Of a stretch of DNA of 64,000 nucleotides, positions 41,808 to 51,105 are shown piece by piece. The number at the start of each line of letters is the position of its first letter. Within the stretch, counting starts at the first letter, position 1. The stretch is from Streptomyces liliiviolaceus (GTDB lineage: Bacteria > Actinomycetota > Actinomycetes > Streptomycetales > Streptomycetaceae). The notes under the pieces are model-generated. The model saw only the letters and a program-made list of their open reading frames with translations, was not told the DNA's origin and ran no database searches. The DNA lies in contig NZ_JAGPYQ010000001.1 of assembly GCF_018070025.1 (NCBI RefSeq), forward strand, positions 3,286,001-3,350,000, given 5' to 3'. The position numbers and the translations under genes are program-made.

Positions 41808-42566
41808 GCTCCTTATTTTCGCAGGTCAGAGGCTATGTTTTTTAGTTGAACAAACTCCCCGGGTCGAATCCGGGTCGAATTTGGGCCCGCGTATTGTCGT
41901 CACTGTCTTCAGCCCATGCGGCAGATCCGGGCATTCCAGGCGTTAAAGGTGCTTCAACGCCGGCCTGTAGCTGACATTCAGGCGGCGGACAAATATCGGA
42001 AGTACATGTACGAGGTGTCTTCTTCTCGACCCGCTCTGGCTGAGCTCGATCACTGATGGTGCGCCCTGGGGTGGACCCGGGAAGTGTGCCGTGGCTGCCT
42101 CGGTGTGGTCTGCTCCGGTCGAAGGAGAGCCGTCTACGTCCCTAGCGCAGCCCCCGGAACCTCCGGCGCTCGGCCCGTCAGTCGGCCACCCTGCGCATAC
42201 CTCGGAGGCCCCGTGCCCCGGGATGACTCCGGGACAGAACCTGTCCACCAGCCCGGATGTCCACCGACCGCCCCACCAGACTTCTCAATGACCGTTGACA
42301 CCTCTCCTGCGCGTCGCGAAATCCGCGGGAACGTAGATCATCACGTTGATTGGGTCACGCGCGGTGAGCATGCTTCCAGCACGGCCTGGGTCTGGATGTG
42401 CGGTGTGGTCTCACTCGGTGTGAGGAGTGGCCGTGGCCGAGCTGGCCGGAGTCCGGTGCGCCACAGCAGGCCCAGATTCGCAACTATGGTGTAGAGATAG
42501 TTGCGATGATGGGGATTGGTTGCGACACTGGTATCGAAGAGACGGACGCCGTGAGAGGGGGTGGCT
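41808..42566. other. 759-bp spacer between rnpB and the XRE-ImmA gene
   Basis: No convincing protein gene is seen. There is a direct repeat of GGGTCGAAT (41860-41882). A 46-codon frame at 41916-42056 (MRQIRAFQALKVLQRRPVAD) has coding-like character but no ribosome site. The composition is clearly less GC-rich than the left part, and the boundary of the accessory region lies here. Confidence 0.5.
42480..42504. promoter_or_regulatory. Inverted repeat before XRE-ImmA gene
   Basis: GCAACTA (42480-42486) and TAGTTGC (42498-42504) form a perfect 7-bp inverted repeat with an 11-bp spacer, 62 bp upstream of the XRE-ImmA ATG. The position fits an operator for the XRE protein itself. Confidence 0.5.
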
Positions 42567-43802
42567 ATGCGAGGCGGACTGACAGGCATGGAAGCGCTGG
42601 GTTCGTTGCTTCCTGCGGAGTCCTTGACCCGGACTGCAAGCCCTGCCGATGTCGGATACCGAGTCGGACAGGCCCGTACCCGCCGTGGACTGACGGGTGA
42701 TGCCCTCGGTGCCCTCGTCGGGCTGGGTAAGGACCAAATCTCGAAGATCGAAAACGGTCGGCGCAAGATCGGTGTTCGGGAGCTGCCGAAGTTCGCGGAA
42801 GCCTTGGGCGTCTCGGTAGCCAATCTGCTCGGGCAGCCTTCCCGGCCGACCTTGGCCATGGCTCACCGGCTGGCAGGCGACACCAGCCCGGACGAGGACA
42901 GCAACGCCAAGCGCCGCGCACTGCAGTTGCTTGAGGTCGAGGACGTTCTGACTCAGCGCGCGGCGCCGCCTCCCGCCTTGCCGACCGCAGCAGGGCAGCA
43001 GGTTTTCGACTACGCACGCAAGGAAATGTCCCAGCGTCCGCGTAACAAGGCCGAGGCCGAACGCCAGGGCAAACGCCTGGCCGAGCAAATGAGACACCAA
43101 CTTGGCCTGGGTTCGCACGAGCTGGGTGACCTGCCCGGACTGATCGAGCGGCACTTCGGGGTCGACGTAGCGTTGTCTCCACTCGGAACTCAGACGGATG
43201 GGCTATGCATCCATGGTGACGGTGTGGCGCTGATCGTGGCCAGCACTGACTTCTCCCAAGGTCATGTGCGGTTCACACTCGCTCACGAACTGGGCCACCA
43301 CTTGCTCGGTGACCCACGTGACGTCATCAACGAGGGCGAGCGGGACATGTTCGCCGACAATCTGCAAGAAAGGCGTGTCAACGCCTTTGCGGGCCACTTG
43401 CTGATGCCCGAGGAGGGCATTCGCGAGACCCTGAGATGGCTGAGTGCCGGACGTGTCACCGAGCGCAGCCTGGTTGCACTCATGGAGCAGTTCGGCGCCT
43501 CCCTGGCGGCCCTGGTCTACCAGCTCTGCGTCATGGGCTTGATCACCTACGATCAGAGCAAGCGCTTGCGCAGCCAGAGGGTGACAGATCTCGTCACACG
43601 CCACGCCTCGGTAGCTCCCACTGGTGCGGGGATCACGGTTCGGCAGACAGTCCGCGCGCCCGAGCGTCTCTTGAGCGCTGCGGTAGACGCAGCCCGCAAC
43701 CAGCACGTGGGCCTGGGCGTAGTGGCGACCTTGCTGCAACGCGAGGACGACGATGCTCTGTGGGATGCGGTGATGGAAGCTGATCCCGAGGTGCTCGTCT
43801 GA
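42567..43802 (+). CDS. XRE regulator with ImmA/IrrE zinc peptidase
   Basis: A 411-residue two-domain protein. Residues about 28-90 are a Cro/C1-type helix-turn-helix (GYRVGQARTRRGLTG ... LVGLGKDQISKIENG). Residues about 175-290 are an ImmA/IrrE metallopeptidase with the zinc motif LAHELGHHLLGD. Such proteins repress a promoter until the peptidase domain is triggered to cleave a regulator, as in phage/ICE excision and toxin-antitoxin control. The ATG at 42567 has GAGAGGGGG just upstream. The following PIN gene starts 14 bp after the stop, so the pair is one unit. Confidence 0.9.
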   Translation: MRGGLTGMEALGSLLPAESLTRTASPADVGYRVGQARTRRGLTGDALGALVGLGKDQISKIENGRRKIGVRELPKFAEALGVSVANLLGQPSRPTLAMAHRLAGDTSPDEDSNAKRRALQLLEVEDVLTQRAAPPPALPTAAGQQVFDYARKEMSQRPRNKAEAERQGKRLAEQMRHQLGLGSHELGDLPGLIERHFGVDVALSPLGTQTDGLCIHGDGVALIVASTDFSQGHVRFTLAHELGHHLLGDPRDVINEGERDMFADNLQERRVNAFAGHLLMPEEGIRETLRWLSAGRVTERSLVALMEQFGASLAALVYQLCVMGLITYDQSKRLRSQRVTDLVTRHASVAPTGAGITVRQTVRAPERLLSAAVDAARNQHVGLGVVATLLQREDDDALWDAVMEADPEVLV

Positions 43803-43816
43803 CGCCGGCCAGCGCG

Positions 43817-44422
43817 GTGACGACTCCCGCGCCCGCAAAGCCTGCCCTATGGTTCGTCGACACCTCCTCGCTGTTGTCCCTTGCCTCTAATGACAACTTG
43901 CGCCAGACGGTCCAGGGCGAACTGGTGTCGCAGCGCCGCGTCTTGCTGGACGTCGTCGTCGACGAACTGGAACGCCTGGCAAGCCAGGGCCCACCAGACA
44001 TCAAAGACCTGGCGGTAGCAGCGCTGGGGCAACTCGACTGGCTGGGAGACTCCGTAGACACCGACGAACTTGTTGCGGCGGAGCGGGTCGTGGAGATTCA
44101 GGACATCATGCGCAGCGGCAGGAGCCTGAGACATCCGGCGGAGCACTGGGCAGAGTCAGTGATCATGGCCATGGCCGAGCGGCTTCAGCAGATGGACCCG
44201 TACGTGCTGTGCGAGGACTACAACGCACGCATTGAATCACTCCACCACAACCTCACGCCCTTCAGCATCCACAAGCTGCTGGCTCGCATGGTCCAGGGTG
44301 ATCGCCTCGCCGCTGACGAAGCGGCTATTTTCGCAGATGCTCTCCAGGCTGCTGAACGAGGGAAGGACTACACGGCCGCAGAGTTCATATCCGGCCGGTT
44401 GGGCCGTGTGGGCCAGCCCTAG
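43817..44422 (+). CDS. PIN-domain ribonuclease, likely toxin
   Basis: A 201-residue protein with the PIN acidic residues at expected places: Asp15 (FVDTSSLL), Glu50 (VVVDELERL), Glu113 (HWAESVIMA) and Asp134 (LCEDYNAR). PIN proteins are metal-dependent RNases, often toxins. It follows the XRE-ImmA gene by 14 bp, the arrangement of the XRE-COG2856 antitoxin and PIN-like (DUF4411-type) toxin pairs. GTG at 43817 is the start; the ribosome site is weak, as expected for a toxin gene. Substrate RNA unknown. Confidence 0.82.
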   Translation: MTTPAPAKPALWFVDTSSLLSLASNDNLRQTVQGELVSQRRVLLDVVVDELERLASQGPPDIKDLAVAALGQLDWLGDSVDTDELVAAERVVEIQDIMRSGRSLRHPAEHWAESVIMAMAERLQQMDPYVLCEDYNARIESLHHNLTPFSIHKLLARMVQGDRLAADEAAIFADALQAAERGKDYTAAEFISGRLGRVGQP

Positions 44423-44818
44423 CCCGGGGAGCTGGACGGCCGCCGACCTCCAGCCGCCGACATCTGGTCGAGCACGCACATTCAGCGCCGTGGGTGGCTG
44501 ACCATGTGAGATCGGGGCGTGGTGACAGCCCAACCGGCTTACGGGGGCGCATCGGGCTGGCGGACCAATGCGGCGGGCTGTCGTCTGCAGGCGGTGAGCG
44601 GTGCCTCGACATGGATGCGTCCTGCGTGGCCTGGAAGAGGCGCACAAGCCGTGACGAGCGGGCGGATCGGTTAGGGGGCCAGGGCCCGCCTCTACGCTCG
44701 CGTGACCGTCCGAGTCCTGGGTCTGGCTAAGTCGAATCGGCCATGGCTGGCTTGCGCTCTTCCGGGCTTGTCCTGCCTTGCCGAGACTCTCGCTTCAGGA
44801 GGGTTCGGGGAGGGTGAG
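44423..44818. other. 396-bp spacer, no gene seen
   Basis: Several short frames exist on both strands but none has a good start, ribosome site or homology that I can recognise. The spacer is presumed to hold the promoter of the Mrr-like gene. Confidence 0.5.
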
Positions 44819-45523
44819 ATGGCTGTTCGACGTGGACGGAAGCCAGCTCGTCGTAGCGGGCGGGCCACAGGAACAAAGCCGATCGTGCTCGGCGGAGGCG
44901 GCCTGCTCATCGTGCTGATGGTGTTCTGGTCGCAGGTGTGGCCGTACGTCGTCGGGAGCGTGGTCCTCGGCGGTATCGGAGCCGTGGGCTGGTGGCTGTG
45001 GCGCACCGACCGGAGGGTGCGTGCTCGGGACCGCCGTTGGCACCAGGACGAGGCGGTGAAGGCCGGTCGACGGACTTTGGCCGAGGTGGATGCGATGACG
45101 GGCACCGAGTTCGAGGAGCTCGTCGCCGACTTGTGCCGCAGGGACGGGTGTACGGAGGTTCGGCGGGTGGGTGGTTCGCACGACAACGGTGCTGATGTCG
45201 TCGGTCGTCTGCCGGATGGCCGGACGTTTGTGATCCAGTGCAAGCGGTACGCGCCCAGCCGCACCATCGCCAGCCGTGAGTTACGTGATCTGCTGGGTGC
45301 CAAGGTCCACTTCCAGGCCGACGTGGCGGTGTTTGTGACGACCACCAGGTTCAGCCGTCCTTCCGAGAGGTTCGCGGTGGAGCACGGCATTCTCGCTGTG
45401 CACCGCAATCACCTCGGCTTGTGGAACAACGGAGCCTCCCTTTTGGCATTGAGTCGTGTGAACGGTGGCGGACAGGGGGACCCCCGTCACCGGGCGCGTT
45501 GGAAGCAGGCCTACGGGAAGTGA
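44819..45523 (+). CDS. Membrane-anchored Mrr-like restriction endonuclease
   Basis: A 234-residue protein. Residues 1-60 carry two hydrophobic segments (IVLGGGGLLIVLMVFW and YVVGSVVLGGIGAVGWWLW) that place it at the membrane. Residues 90-200 are an Mrr-type PD-(D/E)xK nuclease domain: FEELVADLCRRDG, then GGSHDNGADVVGR (catalytic Asp) and VIQCKRY (QxK). Mrr nucleases cleave modified or foreign DNA. ATG at 44819 follows GGGAGGG. It converges on the caspase-helicase gene with a 25-bp gap between the stops. Placement beside two more conflict systems supports a defence role. Confidence 0.9.
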   Translation: MAVRRGRKPARRSGRATGTKPIVLGGGGLLIVLMVFWSQVWPYVVGSVVLGGIGAVGWWLWRTDRRVRARDRRWHQDEAVKAGRRTLAEVDAMTGTEFEELVADLCRRDGCTEVRRVGGSHDNGADVVGRLPDGRTFVIQCKRYAPSRTIASRELRDLLGAKVHFQADVAVFVTTTRFSRPSERFAVEHGILAVHRNHLGLWNNGASLLALSRVNGGGQGDPRHRARWKQAYGK

Positions 45524-45548
45524 CCGGCGTCCAAGAGCCGTTCACCGG

Positions 45549-48500
45549 TCAGCAGGTGCTCGTGTCGTACAGCCGCCACGCCGGGTAGCGCAGGGCGCGA
45601 GCGCTCTCTTCGCTGCAGTCCACGAGCCGACGGCGGTGCAGCATCAGGCGCAGGTGGCGTGCTGCGTCAGCGCCTTCGTCCGGCCCGCGGTCGAGCAGGA
45701 CGGCCTGTGGGCGGGCAGCGTCCTGGGTGCGTATCAGGACGTCGACGGGGTGGCCGTAGACGCTCTCGCCGAGCGCTGCTGTCGTTCCGGGCTGTGTGGA
45801 CATGGCCTGGTAGAGGCGTTGCAGCAGGTTGTCTCCCGCATGGTCTTCGATGCGAGGCCCGGTCGTGGTGGCGGCGTTCAGGAGTTCGGTGGCGACACCG
45901 CTCCACTTGCGCCACAGGTTCATGTCGCCGACCACGATGAGGTGGCTGCGGGCGCGGGTGATGGCGACGTTCCAGAGGTTGAGCTGGCGGTGGACCCAGC
46001 CGATTGCGCTGTCGTGCATGCCTTCAGCGGCGACGAGGGAGAAGACCATGACGTCGCGTTCACCGCCTTGGAAGGTGTGCACGGTGCCGACGCGCACGCG
46101 TTGCCGGCCGTATTGCCTCAGTTGTGCGCGGAGTTCGTCGGCTTGGGGCGTGAAGGGGGTGACCACGCCGATCGTGGCTTCCTCGGGGAGTTCCTCCAAC
46201 AGGGCACGTACGAAGCTGTCCACCTGCCGGATCTCGTCGTGGTTCACCCAAGAGCCGCCGTACGGGGGCCGGGTGGCCCGTCCGGGGACGTGGGACCAGA
46301 AGATCGGTTGCCTGGGCAGGGACGGGCGGCCTCGGGTGTCGGTGAGGACCGTCAGCCCTTGGTCGTAGAAGAGTTCGTTGGACACGGCGGCGATGTCGGG
46401 GTGGCAGCGGAAGTGCTCGTCGAGGAGGAGGGTGCCTCCCGCGGAGCGCTCGGCGGCGTGGAATGCGGAGTGGCGGCGGTGGGCGAGCCGGTGCTTTTCC
46501 AGCCAGCCGGAGCGCAGGCCGGTCTTGCGGCGGATCAGAGCCTCGCGTTCCGGACTGATCTTGGCGATGTGCGGGAGCTGCATGGCGTCCCCGATGATCA
46601 GGGCTCGCCGTGCCCGGAACAGCAGAGGAAGCACGTGCGGGATGGCGCACTGGCTGGCCTCGTCGATGACGACCAGGTCGAACAGGGCGGGACCGAGCGG
46701 GAAGCGCCGAGCGGAAAGGCTGGTGACTGCCCAGCCGGGTGCGGCAGGGAGCACCTCGCGCACGGCGGCCCAGTCGGTGCGGTTGCTGTCCCTGGCGTTC
46801 AAGAGATTGCGGATGCGCTGACGGCCGGTCCGCGCGTTGCCCCGCACGGTGCTTTCCAGCAGGGTGCGCGAGGCGTTTTGTACGCCCGATTCGACAGCGC
46901 CGACCGTCGTAGCCAGCGCGGTGTCATCGACATGGGCGACCTGTGCGTATCCGTTGCGCCAGGCCCCTTCCGCAGCAGCGAAGTCGGCCAGAGCGAGGCA
47001 GCCTTCTGCCCGGTCTCCCTCGAAGGTTGTGAGACCGATCTTGCTCAGGAAGCGGCCGCGCCGCCAGGTGCCGAAGAACCGGGCGTGGGCCAGACGCCGT
47101 GCCCGGCCCTCCAGCTGACCGAGGCTTCTTGCCTGTGACAGGACCTCGGTCAGTTCGGTTACAGAACGGCCGAGTTGGGCGGCGTGTTCCTCACGCAGTT
47201 GGCCGGCTTGAAGCAGGTCCTTTTCGGTCGTGGTGACCTGGGCGAGGTCCTGCCGGACGCGGGCAAGTTGGCCGCGGGCGATGTCGACGTCCATGGCGGC
47301 CGTGGCCACGTTGGGGACTGGTTGCGGCGCGGTGCGCAGGGCGCCCAGGCCTTTGGCCTCGGTTTCGACGTAGTTCCCGGTCTTGGCCTTGGCCGAGCCG
47401 GTGCGTATGACACTGCCGGGTACGAGCGTGTCGCAGCGGCGCCAGACCTCGTCCACCGCCTCGTTGTTGTTGGAGGCCACGAGAACGGTCTGGCCGCTCG
47501 TCACCGCTGTGGCGACGAGGTTGGCCACAAGCTGGCTCTTTCCGGTGCCCGGCGGTCCCGTGGCGACGGTCAGCCGTCGGGTCATGGCCGAGTGCAGCAC
47601 GGCGGCTTGGGCCTCATTGCAGGGCAGTGGTGTGACCAGACGTGTCGGCTCTGGTTCCGACAGGGCCAGTGCGCGGGTGCGTTCGGCCGGGTCGGGCGAG
47701 AGGGCGGCGAGCGCTGTCGCCTGGATGCGGTCCGTCTGCTCCGCTATACCGGCGAAGTCGTCCAGGAGCTTCTTTGTGTAGGCGGTGTCGGGCAGAGCCG
47801 CGAAGAGCACGGCGGTGTTGCGCGCGCCGTCGCCGGGCGTGTGAATGTCGATGCGGTCGGCGAGCTGATCGGGAAGGAGTTCCTGGACGCAAGGGATCTC
47901 GAACTCCTCCCGGAGTAGCTTGCTCGCTTCCACGGCCATGCGGTCGTGCTGGCCGCGATGCCAGGTCGGCTGGAAGGTGTCGGTGAGCTGGGCGGCCTCT
48001 TCGTCTCCCAGCCAGTCCCGCGCCAGCTGAGGGTGCGGCTGGACGGGACCGTAGGGCTTGAGCCGTACCTGGCTGTCTTCGGAGATGATCTCCACGCGGC
48101 GGATCAGCAGGGGCGCGAATTTCGGGTGCCGCCAGGGGCGGCCGCCGCGTGGCTTGGTCAGGACCACAGCCGGGTATCCGGTCCACAGTTCAGCCTCCTG
48201 CTCGGTGGCCGACTCGATCAGCTCGTTTGCTTCTGTCGGGACGGGGATGCAGCCGTTGTCGTCGACGTCGCCGGAGAGAAGTCGCTCCGAGCCGGAGAGG
48301 CAGACGTACGAAGTGTCGTGGTCGCCGACCGACATCAGCGGGGTCTTGGTCTCGTCGGACAGCACGCACTCGCGGTAGTAGTCCATGAGCTGGTGCCACG
48401 TTGGCTGAGACGAGGCGGATTTGCGCGTGGGTGCCTGGGCTTGCGGCGCGGAGGTGAGGGTGGAGCGACGGGTGAGTGGTGTGAGCAGCGGGGCCGCGCC

Positions 48501-49280
48501 GAACGGGCAGTCGGCGATGACGATACGGTCGTCGACGCCGTGCGCGAACTTGACCGGTACCTGGCGGGCACCCTGGGCGCGCATGCGCCGGTTGACGTAG
48601 TGGAAGAGGTCCTCCACGGACACGTCACCCTTGCCGTCCTTGCTCACCTTGCCGGTGCGCAGGGCTTCGATGACCTCGGCGGTGAAGGCGGACGGCTGCA
48701 CCTCGCCATTGCTGTCCGTGTCGGCGTATGAGTCCTCACCGGCCCGTGACGACGACAGCACGTACACGCCGCGGCTGGTGAGCAGGGGCTGTTCCTGCTC
48801 GGCGGACTTCGCGACGGAGTCGGCCTGCTTGTCGGAGGTGCGCAGGCCCACGGCGAAGCCGCCACTGCGGCAGCAGTCGATCATTACGACCTTCTGCGGG
48901 GCCCAGCACTGCTCCAGCTGCTCGTTGACGAAGCCCGCGCTCACGCCCGTTTCCGCGATCCGGTCGAAGTCGGTGTCGGTGGCGATGAAGTGGAACTCCC
49001 CGCTGTCCCGCACGAATCGCGCGCCGTGTCCGGATACGTAGACCAGGGCCAGTTCATCCTGCTCGCAAGCGTCCAGGAATTCGCTGACGGCCTCCTGTAT
49101 GTCGGCGGCGGTCAAGTTCTCCCGGGATGTGATGGAGACGAACCCGCCAATGTTGCGGTGTCTGAGGACCTGCTCCATGCCCCAGATGTCGGCCCGTGTG
49201 GAGGGCAGCGGGGGGAAGCGGCTGTCGTCGTAATGCTCATTGCCGATGAGTAAGGCGCGGCGTCTGACAAGCCGGGTCAC
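45549..49280 (-). CDS. Caspase-like peptidase fused to SF1 (UPF1-type) helicase
   Basis: A 1243-residue protein. Residues 1-about 260 are a C14 caspase-like domain: LLIGNEHYDD, His85 in YVSGHGAR, and Cys137 in VMIDCCRSGGF form the dyad. Residues about 300-520 are of unknown fold. Residues about 555-1160 are an SF1 helicase: NEAQAAVLHSAM (Q motif), GPPGTGKSQL (Walker A, 575-584), VIDEASQC (motif II), GDAMQLPH (III), DEHFRCHP (IV), GTVHTFQGGERDV (V) and NVAITRARSHL (VI). About 170 residues between motifs Ia and II are helical and coiled. GTG at 49280 overlaps the stop of the EACC1-like gene (GTGA). Probably an ATP-driven sensor of nucleic acid that activates a protease. Confidence 0.9.
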   Translation of the reverse strand: MTRLVRRRALLIGNEHYDDSRFPPLPSTRADIWGMEQVLRHRNIGGFVSITSRENLTAADIQEAVSEFLDACEQDELALVYVSGHGARFVRDSGEFHFIATDTDFDRIAETGVSAGFVNEQLEQCWAPQKVVMIDCCRSGGFAVGLRTSDKQADSVAKSAEQEQPLLTSRGVYVLSSSRAGEDSYADTDSNGEVQPSAFTAEVIEALRTGKVSKDGKGDVSVEDLFHYVNRRMRAQGARQVPVKFAHGVDDRIVIADCPFGAAPLLTPLTRRSTLTSAPQAQAPTRKSASSQPTWHQLMDYYRECVLSDETKTPLMSVGDHDTSYVCLSGSERLLSGDVDDNGCIPVPTEANELIESATEQEAELWTGYPAVVLTKPRGGRPWRHPKFAPLLIRRVEIISEDSQVRLKPYGPVQPHPQLARDWLGDEEAAQLTDTFQPTWHRGQHDRMAVEASKLLREEFEIPCVQELLPDQLADRIDIHTPGDGARNTAVLFAALPDTAYTKKLLDDFAGIAEQTDRIQATALAALSPDPAERTRALALSEPEPTRLVTPLPCNEAQAAVLHSAMTRRLTVATGPPGTGKSQLVANLVATAVTSGQTVLVASNNNEAVDEVWRRCDTLVPGSVIRTGSAKAKTGNYVETEAKGLGALRTAPQPVPNVATAAMDVDIARGQLARVRQDLAQVTTTEKDLLQAGQLREEHAAQLGRSVTELTEVLSQARSLGQLEGRARRLAHARFFGTWRRGRFLSKIGLTTFEGDRAEGCLALADFAAAEGAWRNGYAQVAHVDDTALATTVGAVESGVQNASRTLLESTVRGNARTGRQRIRNLLNARDSNRTDWAAVREVLPAAPGWAVTSLSARRFPLGPALFDLVVIDEASQCAIPHVLPLLFRARRALIIGDAMQLPHIAKISPEREALIRRKTGLRSGWLEKHRLAHRRHSAFHAAERSAGGTLLLDEHFRCHPDIAAVSNELFYDQGLTVLTDTRGRPSLPRQPIFWSHVPGRATRPPYGGSWVNHDEIRQVDSFVRALLEELPEEATIGVVTPFTPQADELRAQLRQYGRQRVRVGTVHTFQGGERDVMVFSLVAAEGMHDSAIGWVHRQLNLWNVAITRARSHLIVVGDMNLWRKWSGVATELLNAATTTGPRIEDHAGDNLLQRLYQAMSTQPGTTAALGESVYGHPVDVLIRTQDAARPQAVLLDRGPDEGADAARHLRLMLHRRRLVDCSEESARALRYPAWRLYDTSTC

Positions 49281-49693
49281 TCGCCGTCACCTTCCGATCC
49301 GTTGGACGGGGCGTCACCCACCTTGTCCAGGAATTCACGGACCACGCGCTCCTGAGCAGCGTCCGGACGGCCTGTGATGGCGACGGAATGCCCGTCGTAG
49401 GTGACCTCGACCTTGCGGTGACGGTCCCTGGCGCACCATTCCTTGATCGCAGTGATCAGGATCTGGGAAGCGGGTCGGGCGACCGCGGTTGCCGTGGCAG
49501 CCCACAGGGCCACCTCGCCGGCGCCGACGCCCTTGTGGCCCGGTCGTGATGTTGCGTCGTCTTCGGCGAAGCCGGCGAGCACGCCCTCCGTTCCGTGCAG
49601 GGCCGCGTACAGATCGCGTGTGAGACGTTCCTGCCGCAGCGTGTCCCCGCCGGTCGGCACCACGAGCTGCCACCGGCGTCCCCCGTCCTGCAT
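49277..49693 (-). CDS. EACC1-like effector-associated component
   Basis: A 138-residue protein. It begins with a beta-rich stretch (RWQLVVPTGGDTL) and a helical region, then a hydrophobic helix (GEVALWAATATAVARPASQI), a basic break (CARDRHRKVEVTYDG) and a last helix (DAAQERVVREFLDKVG). The general plan (short, with a central hydrophobic helix, followed by K/R-rich ITG-type beta hairpin) fits the EACC1 family described by Aravind's group as a constant component of NTP-dependent conflict systems with peptidase effectors. ATG at 49693 has AAGGAG nine bases upstream. It is translationally coupled to the caspase-helicase gene. Role inferred: adaptor that links effector to sensor. Confidence 0.75.
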   Translation of the reverse strand: MQDGGRRWQLVVPTGGDTLRQERLTRDLYAALHGTEGVLAGFAEDDATSRPGHKGVGAGEVALWAATATAVARPASQILITAIKEWCARDRHRKVEVTYDGHSVAITGRPDAAQERVVREFLDKVGDAPSNGSEGDGE

Positions 49694-50544
49694 GCACCAC
49701 TCCTTGTTATCGGGCCGTCACGTGGAATGACTTTGGCACGAAGGTGCCTCTGGCAACAGCTCGGCGGGTGTCCGAAGGGGCACCATTCAGCCAGTCATGA
49801 GTTAGAGCATCTTGTCGGCTCGATTCAGAGCGCGCGCATGCGGCGGTGTGTGCGTGGCGGCTCGGACAGCAGTCGCATGGCCATGACGGAACTGTCCTCG
49901 CGCAGCGAAACGGGTTCGTCCCAGTCGTCCTGGCGGCGGACAGACCTTCACCTCGATCGCAGAGCGTGTGCGTCGCGCCGGTACTCCTCCATCCGCCCGT
50001 CGCGCAGGTAAGCGAAGAGGCTCGTCTCAAGACCGGAGAACGCCTCCACCTGCGTTCCGTTCAACCGGAAGACGTGATCCGTCCTGACAAAGGACATCTC
50101 GCCGATCTCGTGATCGATGTCCTGCACGGTTCCCGTATCGCAAGTCGTCGGTGCGGCGGTCCTCGGTGGTGGCCGGCACTGGAGGCGGGCCGTTACGGTG
50201 ACGGCGTGTTCACGGCGGGACCGGACGGCGGCCTCGGCACCGAGGAGGCGTACGGCGTCGAGGGTACGGCCGAAGGTGCCCCGCTGGTCGCCGTCGGCGA
50301 GGCGGTCGTGTACGGCGCCGAGGCCCGCGACGGCCCAAGCGGAGACATACAGGGCCCACCGTTCCTGGGCGCGGACCGGCGGGTGACGTACGCGGCCACA
50401 CCGATCTCGCTCCAAACCGCACTGTCCTCCCTGTCCTAGGCTCCGGCATCGGCGACAAGGGGTGTCCAGGCACAGGGGCAGCGCGCGGCAGACCCGCTCG
50501 CAGGGCAAGGTGCCCGTGCTGCAGAAGAGCAGACAGGGGAGAGG

Positions 50545-50796
50545 TCACCGAGTGCTAGAGCGCAGCGGGTTGTCGTACGCCAAAATCAACATCGCCGCCC
50601 CATCACCGTCTCGAATCACAATGAGCATCTTCAGAACGGCCACCGATCGGGTGACGTCGACGATGCCGGTTCGGGCCAGACAAGAGGCATCTGGCCTGAT
50701 CACCGGCATCGTAGACACCTGACTGTCCGTCACTCTCAGGAGAAGCGGCTGAAGAAGCTCAATGAGTCGCACATCTGTGACACTGGGTTGGGCCAC
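50545..50796 (-). CDS. Small hypothetical ORF in decayed region
   Basis: An 83-residue frame (starting MAQPSVTDVRLIELLQPLLL) without a recognisable family. The C-terminal RSVAVLKMLIVIRDGDGA is more ordered than random. It may be a fragment of a longer gene or a small real protein; no ribosome site decides it. Confidence 0.25.
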   Translation of the reverse strand: MAQPSVTDVRLIELLQPLLLRVTDSQVSTMPVIRPDASCLARTGIVDVTRSVAVLKMLIVIRDGDGAAMLILAYDNPLRSSTR

Positions 50797-51105
50797 GGTG
50801 CGGCTGCCGGTTAACTGCCCGGCCCTGGAGGGCGTTCGTCTGATCGCCCTGACGCTTGAGAGCTATCCGCCCGAGCGCACCGCGGACCTTCAGCAGCGGG
50901 CCCGTGCAGCGTCCGGGCACGGCGGCGCGATCGCTGGTGTCAATTTATCCAATTTTATCCGGTCCTTAAGGTCTTGCACAGGTTTTCACGATGAAGAAAC
51001 ATGAGGAGAGATTGAGTAAACCGTGAGCCTCCGGATTTTTTTTGGAGAGTGCGGAGGTTCAGGTTGGTGCTACGAGGAGGCGAGATACAGCGTTTGCGTA
51101 ATTGA

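Noticed and set aside
41850..41885. Possible tRNA T-arm-like sequence after rnpB
   Set aside because: GGGTCGAATCCGGGTCGAAT resembles a T-loop, but no acceptor, D or anticodon arms could be drawn around it.
42084..42494. 136-codon forward frame between rnpB and XRE-ImmA
   Set aside because: Low-complexity residues, no ribosome site and no recognisable motif.
45465..47138. 557-codon forward frame over the caspase-helicase
   Set aside because: Antisense to the helicase motifs, with no domain of its own.
49846..50439. 197-codon forward frame and opposing reverse frame
   Set aside because: Both look like fragments or shadows; only a short reverse segment ending at 49948 is coding-like and no start decides it.
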